The notes beneath the pieces are model-generated. The model was not told the DNA's origin. It made no database searches and saw nothing but the letters and a program-made list of their open reading frames with translations. A DNA stretch of 64,000 nucleotides from Pleurodeles waltl. Taxonomy: Eukaryota; Chordata; Amphibia; Caudata; Salamandridae. Position numbers and translations under genes: made by a program. Numbering within the stretch: the stretch's first letter is position 1; every line of letters begins with the position of its first letter. The DNA is taken from assembly GCF_031143425.1 (NCBI RefSeq), contig NC_090450.1, positions 171,167,272 to 171,231,271 on the forward strand, in the 5' to 3' direction. Of the stretch, positions 24,174 through 36,359 are shown piece after piece.

Positions 24174-25300
24174 AGACGTTGCCCATTAGATCCAACATGG
24201 ATGTAATTCTTTAGCGTTTGAAACGCTGGCTTTTGTAACAGCCTCAAGGGCTGGGATTGGAAAGGCAACATTAATGCATTTCCCCTGGGCTAGTGGTCTT
24301 TCTTTAATGATGGCCATCTGGAAAGCAGTGATAATTTTCTCAGTGGGAGCAAAGCGTTGTTCTGCTGCTGAATACAAATGTGATTTGCATGCAATCGGGA
24401 CTGTCTCAACTTCATTGAAAGTTACATAGGTGAAACCAATGGCACCAGCAATTTCTCTGATGACCAGATGTTTTTTTTTAATCCCTTGTGTGTAGGTGTT
24501 GTGCTGCAAGCATGTCTGTTCACAAAGCTCTGAGAATGCGTGTGTGTTCGACTGTCGAAAATTTATTTGAGAAGTTAGGAGGTATTAAGTCATATAAAAG
24601 TTTTATGCATGATGCATAGTCAGGAATGTAAGTTCTGCCAAAATTTAGGAAACCCAGTAGGGATTGGAGTTTTTTAATGGTATTTGAAGGTTCTAACTGT
24701 GCGCATTTTCCCAAGAATTGTGGCACTAGACTATTTCTTTCACTTGATAGCTCGTATCCCAGAAAAAGGACGCTATGGAAGGTTATTATGATTTTTTTTT
24801 AATTGAATTTGTAGCCAAACTCGGCAAATCAAACAACAATGCGGGCTACCCATCTCAAATGTTGCAGTAATTCATCATCCATGAGGTAGATATCACCTAC
24901 ATAAGACAATGCTTCAGGGTCAATGTCATGCAATATTGAAGTCACACGAGCTGGACTGTTCTTGTACCCCTGGGGTAAAGGACAGAATTATTTCTGAGAG
25001 CCTAGTGCGCTGAAACTTGTTAAGTCTCTACTCTCAGGCGCTATATTTTGGCAGAAAAAAACATTGGAAATGTCCAGTGTTGCTTTGCATTTTTTGCTCA
25101 CTATGTTGTTCATGAGTGCTGTGCTATGTGAGTTTTGTATAGCCGATGTGCATGTATGACTGTTGAATGGTTCGGTTTAGCTACTGGGAATATTGGATTA
25201 TTCATTGGTGAGACGCAGGGTTCAATTACGGCGAGGTACTCCAGTTGTGCGAGGTCCCAAAAGATTGTGTCTATTGTGCGCTCAATGTTTCCTTCCAATT
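24174..25300 (-). pseudogene. pol: retroviral reverse transcriptase with YVGD in place of YVDD
   Basis: The start of RT is seen at 25,110-25,298 (VIEPCVSPMNNPIFPVAKP), a conserved fingers segment. The palm lies near 24,950-24,840 in another frame. There the catalytic loop (24,892-24,903) reads Tyr-Val-Gly-Asp followed by IYLMDDELLQHL, so the first catalytic Asp of the YVDD box has become Gly. Connection-domain frames follow at 24,520-24,726 and 24,186-24,509. Multiple stops and shifts exist besides the active-site change. Confidence 0.8.
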
Positions 25301-25369
25301 GTAACGTTACTTTGTACAGCCCTCTTCTTGAGTGGCATGTTAGACTGCAACTGCTGCCACTTTTTTCTT

Positions 25370-26753
25370 TTAGAATTGAGGTTTTTGTTGGGGAAGTTTC
25401 TCTTCTTTTTTAACAGAAACCTCTGTTGAGTGTTGTGATTCCTGTCTCGGTTTCACGTATTCAGTTCTCCGCTCTAACGGCCCACCTCTCTCACTGCGTT
25501 TTTCCGGTGAGTCCTGAAAGGAAAGAGATTGGCGTGTATCAGTATATTCATATCTGTCATGTGGTTTTATATTATCTCTATTTCTGAGATTATATCTATT
25601 CTTTGGGGTTTCCATATGCGGAGATTCTCCCCTTTCTTTTTTAGTAGTTTGTTGTTTTTATCCCACATTTCTTAGTACCCTCAAGAGCTTGCTTGGTAGA
25701 ATCTTTATTAAATTTTCCCTGAAATTTCAGTTTTATGGGTCTGGCCCCGTTACTATCTCGACCAATTCTAGAGTAGGTCTCCACGATAATCTTTGGCAGC
25801 TCACGTTCTTGATCCTGGAGGCGTATGTGCACCGCTAGTGCGACCGCTTCCCCTTTAAAGTTACTTAATATAATTGAGGATACTGTGGCAAAATTGCACA
25901 TTAGTTGCATCCCCAAGTACAGGGCTGGGGCAGCCCCGTATTAATCTAGAATTTGTTTCAACACTTCCGGTAAATTGGCAAGTTTCGGTATACCGTTAAC
26001 GGTAGTGTAGAGCGTGGCAAATACCATGCCCCATGTATTACAGTTATCTATAGTGGGAACCATCCAAAATAGCAAGCACATAGTTAATATTCTATGTTTA
26101 TCCTGGGGTCCCATATCGGGAAATACTGCTTCCAGTGCGTTTATCTTTTGAGCTAACCAAAACTGAATTTCTTCTTGTTTGGAGGGTACATTAACCATGA
26201 TCGAACGTACAGTCACAGGATTAATGCCTGGTGTCACTGCATGTGGTTGCGTTGGTGCAGCAAGTGCTGGGTTTGTATTCACTAGTTGCATTACAAACTG
26301 TACTAATCATCTGTATATTGCCGTCAAAGTATAAGTGGCAAACTTAAGCTGCTGGTAAATTTGCTGCAGCAGGGTGAGGTGCATAAGTGGCCAATAAAGG
26401 CCAGGTAGGACCATCATTACTTAGAGGACCTAACCTAACATGTAAAATTGTATGGGGTAGGGCGCCATCAAGCCAATTATTATGTTCTTGATAAGATAGA
26501 GGTATTTCTAGGTATGCATATGCTCTGTATTGTGCAGGTACTTTTGTTGGTGTATAGAGATGAAATGTATTGTGTTCCCATCAGCTGCTGGAAATGTGAC
26601 CCAAGAATAAAAAAGTTCTGTTCTATTGGCTGAGGGAGCCTAAACAACAAATGTGGCTGGACCCCCCTGGGCCATTAGGCCACGTGCCAGTAAATGTGCA
26701 GTAAGGGGTTGTCGCATATTGACTGCAGTTGCTACCTGTTGTGGATTTGCCAT
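25370..26753 (-). pseudogene. gag: retroviral gag, broken
   Basis: The probable start is the ATG at 26,753 (MANPQQVATAVN), shortly after the leader. A stop follows within 40 codons. Further frames at 25,941-26,291 and 25,641-25,916 look like matrix/capsid sequence, with an IQFWLAQKINALEAVFPDMG stretch and a helical region after it. The last frame, 25,370-25,615, is rich in Arg, Lys, Glu and Gln (YNLRNRDNIKPHDRYEY...), like the basic nucleic-acid-binding C-terminus of foamy-type Gag, and has no zinc knuckle. The gene is interrupted at several places. Confidence 0.65.
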
Positions 26754-26967
26754 AATGAGTGGTGAGTTTTGTTCAGAGGCAAGGACACCAAATGGGGACT
26801 ATCCTTTTAGAGTTCAAGCTTGAACAACCTACAGCGTTACTTAGGTACTACCTATTTAGCTGAGGAGGAAAATCCTCAATACCATGGACATCTCCGTATA
26901 TGGAATTGAGGTGTCTTTGTACATAGTGAGACAGAGATACTCAGCAGGACCCGAAAATTAGAGCCTG

Positions 26968-26987
26968 GCCAAACGTTGGTGGTGGCA
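26968..26987 (-). promoter_or_regulatory. retroviral primer-binding-like segment
   Basis: Directly after the LTR end on the minus strand the sequence reads TGCCACCACCAACGTTTGGC. It resembles a decayed tRNA-Lys-type primer-binding site with the conserved CCAACGT core. Position relative to the LTR supports it. Confidence 0.45.
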
Positions 26988-27973
26988 TGTCACATAGGCT
27001 CTAATTATTCTAATGAGACTACAGGATTTGAGCGGCAGAATCGCCTGCGGTGTGGGAGCCTGAGTCTAACCCACTACAGGTGACACCTGTCGGCCTAATC
27101 TGGGTTTTTGCTCCGGCTAACTAGCAATGCCTCATCTCCACCCAAGGGCAGGGATGACTGGGCAGCCGAGCGCATGACACAATTGACTCCTCAGGGAAAT
27201 CGTGGTCACTCACATCGCATCCGTTTCTCTCAGTTACGTTAGTCTCACGTATACAAGGACAGTCAGAGGCAGTATATGTTTCAATAAGGTTTTTAATGAA
27301 GCGACTGCATCTTTGATAATAAAGCATGTACTGCTATAAACAGGACGATGAAGCATGACAGAATTGTGACAAGGAGAGTAAAGCATAAAAATAACGCTAC
27401 TAAATTGTTACTAGAGTCAGTAGACTAATTCCTACCTATGCTATATTAGAGCACAGCATGTTAAGCTCTAGTTCTGCCCTTCAGGTTCCCCTGGGAAGAC
27501 ATCATCCCTCATACCTGAGCAAGAGGCCTGAAGTCTGCATAAGCAGCCGCAGTGAAGCATTCAGCAATCAGCATACAGTCGTGGACATCTGGCTGGAATC
27601 TCCCACTAATGTGTATGGGACAGAAAAGTGTTTTTATAATAAAACTGCTGATGTTCTGAGAAAATGTCCCTACGTAAGGATGTGTATGTTTCTATGAATA
27701 CTAGATATAAAGCGTTACCACGTTTACCAGCAACCTATCTTACTGCAGCCTTGAGAAAAGCACAGAGTGGAAGAAATGTCTTGTTTAAGAATGCAGTGCT
27801 GGCCTAGGCAAAGGACAGCTAGATAGAGAGAAGTAAAACAAAACCGCAAATGTGGCTATTGTTAAAACAATAAACTAAGCTGAATAAAATGTATCTGTGT
27901 TCAAGTGCAGAGCGGCAGGCCTAGTGTGCTAAAATAACGTGCATGGAGCTATAACTAAAATGGCTACACAACA
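26988..27973 (-). mobile_element. 5' LTR of the foamy-like retrovirus
   Basis: On the minus strand the segment starts TGTTGTGTAG and ends TATGTGACA, giving TG...CA ends. It contains ATTAAA-type poly-A signal sequence near 27,290 and a promoter-like AT-rich region upstream. It sits at the right place upstream of gag. No partner LTR was found, so the ends are inferred from the TG/CA rule and from the adjacent primer-binding-like segment. Confidence 0.6.
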
Positions 27974-28364
27974 TGTCTTTTGGGTCAGGAAAGTATCCTG
28001 CACTTACTACACAGGGGACTGATCCCAAACTATCTTCCCTCTCCATCAAGAGAGGTCCTCCAGACGTAGAAGATAGCCACACGGATGATAGTTTGGCAGG
28101 GGAGGTCCAACTGCCTGAAGCCCCTCTGGATAGGCACATGGCTGTGTCAGGTCTCTCAACTGGAGGGGTTCACCAAGTGGGACAGAATTGAAATATCGCT
28201 GCTGGAGGATGTTTAGTAGTACTTGGCAAAGACTTCCTTTCAGAAGCTGCAATCAATATTTCCTTATCCAACACACAATTTTATTAAAACCTCCAATTGT
28301 GGCATGCCCTTGCCGTTCACTCCCACCTTCAGGATCTGCTAGACTTCAGGCCTTTAGAGGCTCA
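27974..28364. other. no gene recognised
   Basis: Short sequence between the retroviral LTR and the left terminus of Harbinger-2. A 72-codon plus-strand frame at 27,973 has no recognisable motif. Confidence 0.45.
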
Positions 28365-28673
28365 GGGCCTGGTATAGATCTTGACGGTATTACTGCCAAG
28401 GCATGTCAGTGGCAGGCCTGAAACAAACGCAACATCTGTGTTTGGATGTATTGCAGCTAAGCCAAAGATTGTCATGACGGAGTGTACTCTGTTGGGCCAG
28501 CTGCATCTCGCAGCTGATGCAGCAGACTCCAATGCCGATGAGTAGGCCACTTATCACCGTCTTGATGGTGGCATCCCGCTAAGCCCATTTCGATCACACA
28601 GTTGTGCTGGCAGTGTGTCAGTGGCGTGCCCATGACGGCAGGAGTCCATTGCGGACCCGTGCAGTATAGTACC

Positions 28674-28700
28674 ATGGCTGTGGCAATTGGTTGGATGCAT
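28674..28700 (+). other. possible first exon of the terminal SANT gene of Harbinger-2
   Basis: ACCATGGCTGTGGC... runs into GTAAGC at 28,701, 309 bp inside the left terminus, the same distance as the transposase first exon from the other end. It is shorter than the 37-nt equivalent in the 1-kb element and its phase does not match exactly, so it may be eroded or coincidental. Confidence 0.25.
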
Positions 28701-28953
28701 GTAAGCCACACCTGTTGTATATTGGATGATTGTGAACACCTGTAAAATACACAATAAAACCCACGCCATTCCAGACCATGATCCTTTGCCATTCCACTGC
28801 AGCAAACTATTCAGGCACCAGACATTTGCAGCTAGGAGACAGTTTTTTTCTTTGTTTTGTTTTCCTCCCCCTCTGTGTTATTTTTGGTTAAATTTGACTT
28901 AATTTCATTACTCTTTTTTACTGTAATATAATGTATTTTTGGTAAAAGATCAC

Positions 28954-30840
28954 AGTGACAGGGAGGAGAAATCCCCGTTTCACAGAGGGAGGGCTGACTG
29001 TCACGGTGGATGAAATAATTAGAGTAGAGCCACAATTGTTTGGAGCACAAGTACAAATTACTATAATTTCCCAGAAAAGGCAAATGTGGTCCACAATAGT
29101 GAACAGAGTGAATGCTGTATCTAACAATCTGCACATTCAGGAGGAGATTAGAAAGAGGTGGAACGACCTGCAGGGGAAAGACCATTCCCTGGTCTCCAAG
29201 CGTCACCTGGAGAGCCTGAGGACTGGTGGCGGTTCTCCCAGCCTCCCTTTACAACTATTTCCCTGGGAGGAGAAGGTGTTGCAGATCATACATCCTGAAG
29301 GCTTGACTGGAATCCCTGGTAGAGTGGAGGCCGCAGAAGCAATCCTCAACAATCACAAATGTAGTGCTGTCCCTAAGTTAGACATTCAGAATGGTTCAAC
29401 ACCCTTAGCAAAACAGATATAACTTAACTCAACTACACAAATAACTTCTTTCATGCCAATATTAGCTTCATCATTGAACCTCTCTCATTAACAATGTACA
29501 ATATGTGTACTCAGATTGTGTGTTGGTCCCCATAGTTAATCCATTGCAGTTGCTCAGTCCCTTTGTGTACTATCAGTGTACATTGTTCTCCCATAAATAA
29601 GCTATAAACTCCATCCATTTGCACTGGAAAGTATAGTGTCTGTATGTGGTATTCTCACCTATTCCCATTACCCCCATACATGTGTATATGTAGTAAATGC
29701 ATGTTCATTTCTACTATAGTCATTGAAGCAGATGTGCAACTCATTTTCAAACAAGATTGTCTATGGTATGCACAGATTACTACAGCTACCATGATTCCCT
29801 GTTTTTCTATTTGCAAAACTATAGTGCTGTGTAATGTTTCTCCACCTTCCTTAACTTCCATATGTGCACACATCTCATCAAATTGTGCATTACACAGTCA
29901 AGCTATGGTTTAAACTGTCAGTTGTTGTGTATCTCAAGCATGTTGACACCTCATAGCTACATTGAAGTGACGGAAATGCTCACTTATTTCATAATCCTCT
30001 GTGTCTAAGATCTCCTACATTGTGATGTGGCATGATGTATAAAAGTAGCTTTCTCACACAATTTACATTGCACTGTCCATATGATGACCAATGACAGTTA
30101 CATTTTGAAGTTGACCCACATTGCTTCTAATGTCTTGTAGCCTGAAAGGACTTGGAATGGTCCAGTACAGTAGTCTACTCACCACTGTGTTGGGTTGAAA
30201 ACAACACCTCAGCCTGTGGATACCTCAACTTCCTGTGTCCAAAGAAACAACACACCAATCTTGTGCCCCCAGTCCTGGCTGCGGTTGAGAACACAGCACC
30301 ACCACCTTCAGTTCTGCCAGGAACCTGTGGGATGGGGCCCACTGCTTCAAGGGAACAGGGTAGTGGGGGTAGGGTTATGGGAGGGAATCTGTGGGTCAGA
30401 CACGTTAGGCCACTGGGGTCTTTGGCAGCTAGATGACCATTGGCCAACTCTTTGGAGCAGTACAACAGTCCCAAGACATGATGGGCCAGGTAGGAACTGA
30501 GCTCAGGGCAATCAAGGATGCACAGAGGGAGCTCATATTGTAAATGCGTAATCATAATGAAAGTATGAGCTCCCTGACTGGGGTGCTTTATGACATATAC
30601 CACCAAATGAGCAGGGCTTTTCCTATTCTATCTGCATCTGTTTGTGTACCCTCTGCACCTGGCACTATTACACCACTGCCAGCAACAGACAGGGAGGCCC
30701 TGCAGCATGAAGATCCTGCTCCAGTCCAGGCAATGCACTTGTCCCCGACCCCCTTCTCCCTGGAGTGGACGGTCACCAGACCACCAGGAGAGGATGGCAA
30801 GAACACCACCACCACCACGTCCAAGAGACACACATCCTAA
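28954..30840 (+). pseudogene. SANT/Myb-like protein of Harbinger-2, terminal gene
   Basis: After an acceptor-like ATCACAG (28,953) the frame reads RRNPRFTEGG and later EEIRKRWNDLQGK, an N-terminal SANT/Myb-like (MSANTD-type) trihelix domain over about 80 residues, then TGGGSPSLPLQLFPWEEKVL. It stops at 29,420. A distal part at about 30,180-30,838 carries helical sequence (SQDMMGQVGTELRAIKD, MSSLTGVLYDIYHQM) that lines up with the C-terminal coiled-coil of the gene at 63,400-64,000 in Harbinger-1, then a Pro/Thr-rich tail. An in-frame TAA lies near 30,540. Harbinger Myb-like proteins are thought to bring the transposase to the nucleus and to the element ends. Confidence 0.7.
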
Positions 30841-32216
30841 TTTCCTCCAGTGTGGATCTAGCATTCACTCTGTGGACTATTTCAGAGTCACATATATGTT
30901 TTCTGAGGACAGTTGTATTTTGTACATTGGACTCCAAACTGTTTTTGGCTCCACTACCATAATTTCATTCACCATGAAAGACTTATTTGTTTAATTTCTA
31001 CATTTTTGATTGTCACTTCTGTTTTCTTGTGTCATGCTAATCAATGGTAGGGACACAGACTATAAGGTTATTGTATTTATGTGACCTTTCATTTGTCAAT
31101 GCTGTCTTCCACCATCATGTAGTCATTTCTTCTGAACATTTATTAGGCAAAGACAATTTACAATGAAAAAGAGGTAAAGTGTTATCTATTTTATTCCAAG
31201 AAAACAAACACAAATCATATTGTATTTGGAACAAACATATGCTGGCAACAAGTCTTTGCAGAAATGAAATCAGGGTTTCAATAACCAGACCTAACCCCAA
31301 TAGTGTGTGCCATTCAGGGTTACATGCTACTTGACCTTGACACCATGGATAAAAGGGAATATTCAATGAGATTGAATTAAATAGGCAAACTATCACTGAT
31401 GCATGACCTCAGTTGGAGCCATACAGCCTGCTCTCACAATAGGACTCACAGATCAATAACACCAATAGTCTACATCATTGCAGTAACAACATTTGAGACC
31501 ATATGGCCAGTACAGGACACTGTGGCAGTATCTGTTCCAATGCCACATTCACCATTCAGTAGTATTGAAACAAAACTTTTTATCAAGTACGAGGAGACAT
31601 ATCAATGGCTACCTCCACAGTCCACATATTTAAGATGTATCCAATGTGAAGGAAGAACAGTATGCTAGGGCTTGACATGCACATGTGGCTTGAAAAAGTG
31701 AAGTAGCACATATTGCCTTGATGACGCCATCACACAGAAAACAGGTCTAATCCAATCTTCTGAACTTCCATACTATCAGAGTGGAAGTTGTCTCTGTAAA
31801 GGATTTGTCAATCCCAAGTGGGTGTCTGTCCCAGGATCAACACATGTTCACTTTGTACTACCAGACAGCCACATATCACTGCAAATGTCACAGCGTTCAC
31901 AACTTTGAAATGTCCAAATGAAATGACATGGGGAAGGACCCTGAAACAGAATAACAATGGATAATTAATGATTTCACATATTCCATCTGACTCAAATGAC
32001 AAGACGTGAGGACACACATTATTAGCACAAGCAAAGTTCATCTCTGTCGATGACCACAGTGCTCAATGCAGGGAAATGCTGATGCACTAACATTTTTGCC
32101 TTGGACTTTCCTGCACTGACCATTCCTACCAAATTGCCATAGCAGACTGATGTTTCCTATGTCACAAGTTATTCTGACTTTGGAGGTTACAAGTTGTAGA
32201 GGTAAACTTACACTCA
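30841..32216. other. convergent 3' regions between SANT gene and transposase
   Basis: Non-coding sequence between the convergent stop codons of two Harbinger-2 genes. The corresponding interval in Harbinger-1 is only about 510 bp, so roughly 0.9 kb of extra, unrecognised sequence has accumulated here. No terminal repeats were seen. Confidence 0.5.
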
Positions 32217-33296
32217 GATGAAGAAGTGATCAATTAAATATTGACGTAAGTCAACTCCTTCTTCACTACTGTCATTTTCATTGGGCATATCAAAATCATC
32301 ACCCAGGGGCTCATCACGGTCTCACTCCTCTGCAATTACAGGGATGTTTCTCCGCAGGGCGATGTTATAGAGAACGCAACAGGCAACTGTTATTTGGCAA
32401 ACCTTATCGGGTGAGTAGAGGAAGGCTCCATCAGTCTTGTCCTGGCACCTAAACATGGCCTTCAGAAGCCCTAAATCTCACGCCACTTACCTTTGTGTTC
32501 TTCCATGGGCCTAATTGAAGTGGACTTCCCCTAGCATTGTTGGATTCCTTAGCGGTGCCAATAACCATGGTCGGTTAGGATATGCTGAGAAGCAACACAT
32601 CAACAGATTATTCACATATCAAACCATTGTCCCTTCCTAAACAAGAATTCAGGCAAAAGATCATCAAGTTACCATGTACTTACCAACAAGCCAGGCCCTC
32701 TCTGGTCCAAGTTTGACATCTGCATTGGTATGGTGCTGTTCCGTAGTACATGTTGTGTGATGACCCAGGAAAGCAGGCACACACACACTTGAGATGTATA
32801 AATCCAGTAAGAAGTTCTTTGGATTGCGGTAGACCTGTTCCATTGTGTGTAGTGGCACAAAGGCAATATGCATGCCATCTATTGCTCCAAAGACATATAG
32901 AAGGCCACTCACAGCATAAAATTCTCCCTTCGTAGTAGCCAAAATCCTGTGGACATGGGAATTGGATGTGACTATTGATGTGGCCCATCAATGACTTCCT
33001 GAGGCACACCACTGAAAGTTGGTTGGGACATGCCCCCAGATACTTTAGCTGTGCATTGAAAAGTGCCAGTGGCCACTAAATGCAGTACTGCCATGAGTTT
33101 CAATATTGGTGTTTTGGTTGTTGGATTCATATTGTGAGGCAGGAGATCAGGATGCAACTGCTGTCACAAATACAGGATGGCTTGCCTGTTTAGCCGATCT
33201 TTCTTGATGACGTCCCTTTCCTCCATGGTGGCAAGGTCTTGAAAGGGCCAGAACAACAGAGGCTGTCGCCTCCTACCCTTGGCTGGGTTCAGAAGT
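32217..33296 (-). pseudogene. Harbinger-2 transposase main exon, decayed
   Basis: After an acceptor-like CATACAG the minus-strand exon starts at 33,296 and is in frame with the first exon at 42,384-42,466. Recognisable blocks are LATMEERD, MAVLHLVATGTFQ, GGMSQPTFSGV, then GEFYAVSGLLYVFGAIDGMH with the first catalytic Asp, and VYRNPKNF. The middle is shifted. The C-terminal part gives DKVCQITVACCVLYNIALRR and an acidic tail ending near 32,217. A TGA interrupts ILYL* near 33,170 and further stops follow. Every block lines up with the intact transposase at 61,856-62,891, including the acidic C-terminal tail. Confidence 0.82.
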
Positions 33297-36200
33297 CTGT
33301 ATGTATGGAAATTAAAATATCAACTGAAATGGTCACACCATACTTTTATAGTCAACACACATCTGAATTCTTGGTAACAGTAGGAATATCATTGAGTAAT
33401 ACATGTACACACATTAACATCAATGTTTTGGTCCTCTGAAATTAATACAATTTTTCCCTTTTTTTTACTATGTGCAAATAATGCATTTGAAATGAATTAT
33501 TTGCACATTTTTTATTTTTGTTCCTATAAATACTGTCAGCGGAGGTATTACTTTCCCTGCTGCACTGTCGGTGTTAAACGGATTCATGGTTCACATTTTA
33601 TAGTGTCATTCCTTGCCAAGAACAGTGTAGTTCATATCTGACATTTAGAAATATATTAGCATCCATTATGACTGCTGTTGAAGCACTAACAATTGAAAAA
33701 TGCACTGCTTCACACCCTAAAATGGTGGCTACGTGACCCAGCCATCAGGACATTGGCTACCCCACGGCCATTGGCAGATGTTGACTGCGTAGTAGGTTGT
33801 TCCCTACAGGCCATAGGCTGATGTGTGTGACGGCTATGCATGAAAGTCAGTGCCTGTGTCCATCTCTGTCATGGATTGCATTTGTGTGCCACATTGTTAA
33901 AAAAGCTCACTTGCCTCCTAATACTGTAGCCAACAAGACCTCCTCGATTTTGTTACTGCTGTTATCGATCTCTGAGAGCCAGGATGCTGGGCAAAGCAGG
34001 TGACATTGCCCCTGCCTTCAGCCCAGAGGAGCTGGAGCTCCTTGCTAGGGTGGTCCTGTCCCTGTACAGCCTGCTCTATGGGAACCCAGAGGAACAGGCT
34101 ATTTTGTTCCTTTTTGTTAATGGGGGAATGGTTGTGATTGAAATTGACAGAATGATTTAGCTAGGACAATTGTTTTGCCACTGTCTGAAATATCTGTGCA
34201 TGGGAGTGTCAAATCACCTGAAATGAGAAGCTCTAATATGTGTCCATGTAACTCACAATTCCTGTTTCATCAGACAAACTGCAGGCCATTGACTACAAGT
34301 GGCCAGTAGCCAGTGTACCAGTACTATGAGTGACAACATGCAGCCACTGTTAAAATGATAGTGATGTGTAAAAAATGTTTTAGGGTCTGGAGTTGTCTGT
34401 TGCTGTCCTGTCAAGTGGGATTCCAACCCATATAGTGTAATAGGGTGTTCTGTATGGTTTCAATATGTCATGGAGCCACATATGGGCAAAGGTATTCCCT
34501 GTGTTGCAAGTTCAGATTACACTGGCTCAAAATCATCCATCCCAGTATGTCCCATTCCAACACACACTTGTTCATACATCCCCCAAATCCCTGCTCTCAC
34601 TGACACCTAGGTGCCCTTGTATACTGCCCTCAGTCCCTGTTTGCGATGCAGACCATTGGGTCTAATCTTTGGAGTTTAGACATGCAGCCAAAGTAGCTGT
34701 GTGTGGGGTTATGTACATGGATTGAGCAGGTTGTTTAGCCTTTAGTATCTCACGAAGATTGTGAGTAATCAGGGGTGGTTCTCACAACAGGATAGGTTTC
34801 ATAGCCCTGACCTAGATGATGTTGTAGCCCATTTGGTAACCTGAGGAGCTAGAAAGTGTTGAAGGTGCACATAAGATTTCTGTAACTTAGTATTTCCAGG
34901 CTACCTCTAAATGTTTTAGGAGAAATTGAGTTACTGTTTGGGGAATGCATGTGTGCAATAGCAAATACTTATGTTACAGCAGTACTGCCAAAAACAAATA
35001 CTCAAAATTTCTCCCCTCTTGTTTTATCTGTCATTCATACAGGTACCCATCAGAAGCAGGAGTTATGTGGAAGGCCATCACAAAGAAGGTGCAGGCCCTG
35101 GGGGCCCACAAACGGCACAGCCAGCACTGTCAGAATAGGTGGGAGGACCTTTGTCAGGCGACTCAAAAGTCTGCTGAAGGCCAAGTCAGGCAGTCCTCCC
35201 AGCAATCTTGGCAGGTGCGCTGCACCCTGACCCACTTAATGGCCAGCATCTTTGCAGTGGCTTACCCAGAGCTTGATGGGCAGTTGAGGGCCCAACAGCA
35301 GCATCAAGGGGGTAAATAATTATTTGTAGATATTGAATGCCATCAACATTAGGGTTGACACATATCCATAGCCTGTGAGGATTTCTGGAGGCATAAGTTA
35401 GTCAGACAGTGTCTGATGCTGTTTGTGGTGTATTTGTTTGTGCAGAGGTTTGCCAATAGATTCCTCATCACAAGGCAAGTTGTGAGCACACACATGGCTG
35501 CTTGCAAACAAACAGGGTACCCGCATCTTCTCAATGTTATGAGTGACAGTTGCACAAAACATTCCCAATGTCATGAAGTGGTCAGTTGGGATGCTCCATC
35601 ACAAGTGTGGGTAGTTAATGTAGGCCCGTTTACTTGTGACTATGGCAAACTGCACAATTATGATGCAATTGATATATTAAACAATACATAGGTAAGTTTG
35701 TGCTATGACAATATGAGAATGTGCAACTGCACCAAATGGAATGGAATGCTGTATACAGTGGCATCATTCATAATCTGTTACGTCTTTGAAACCAGTTTGT
35801 CCAGCAAACGCCTAGTCAGTGCATGTGGACAGTGGCAGGTTGAGGCCTTTGTCCTTTACAAAAGTGCATGTAAGACACAATGTGTCAGGCAATATGAATT
35901 TGTATGCTAAACTGTATTGATTGCAACAGAAAGGACTGTGTTCACATTGGTGAGAGAGTCAGACGTCCCCCAAACAACCTTTTAGTGTTCTTACTTCTGT
36001 CCCAGGGAGAAATAAATGATGGAGAGCAATGTGATACTTAAAGGGGCATTTGTAAATGGAAGGGTAAATCACATAGATGTTGTAATGTCTCATCTTAAGA
36101 AGTCAATTTCCAGCCGAACACCTGTCCCTTTGTGAAATATGAATACATTTTAGCTCTGTATAGCAGTAGTTCAGAGATGTCTCAAGGCCTATGTGTTTAC

Positions 36201-36359
36201 TCATGCTGTCAAAACCCTTTTTCATTGAGGGACCTACAAGTGTATAAGTGACAAATCAATCAATCAATCATTCAAAAAAATTTATAGAGCGCGCTACTTT
36301 CCTTTAAGGGTCTCAAGGCGCTGGGGGAGGGGAAAAGGAGGAGGGGGAGGGGAAGCCGA

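Larger units (their letters stand above)
21700..27973 (-). mobile_element. foamy-like endogenous retrovirus, one LTR, defective
   Basis: On the minus strand a 986-bp LTR (27,973 down to 26,988) is followed by a primer-binding-like segment, gag, pol (RT, RNase H, integrase) and a short env-like start. The RNase H and integrase sequences and the basic Gag C-terminus most resemble the foamy-like/class III side of the retrovirus family; that placement is inference. Pol frames are broken, the RT motif is mutated and no 3' LTR was found before the AT-rich stretch at 21,560. The copy is old and cannot replicate. Confidence 0.8.

Noticed and set aside
28472..28792. 106-codon minus-strand frame near the left end of Harbinger-2
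   Set aside because: No motif, and it overlaps the region where terminal promoter and first-exon sequence of the plus-strand gene is expected.
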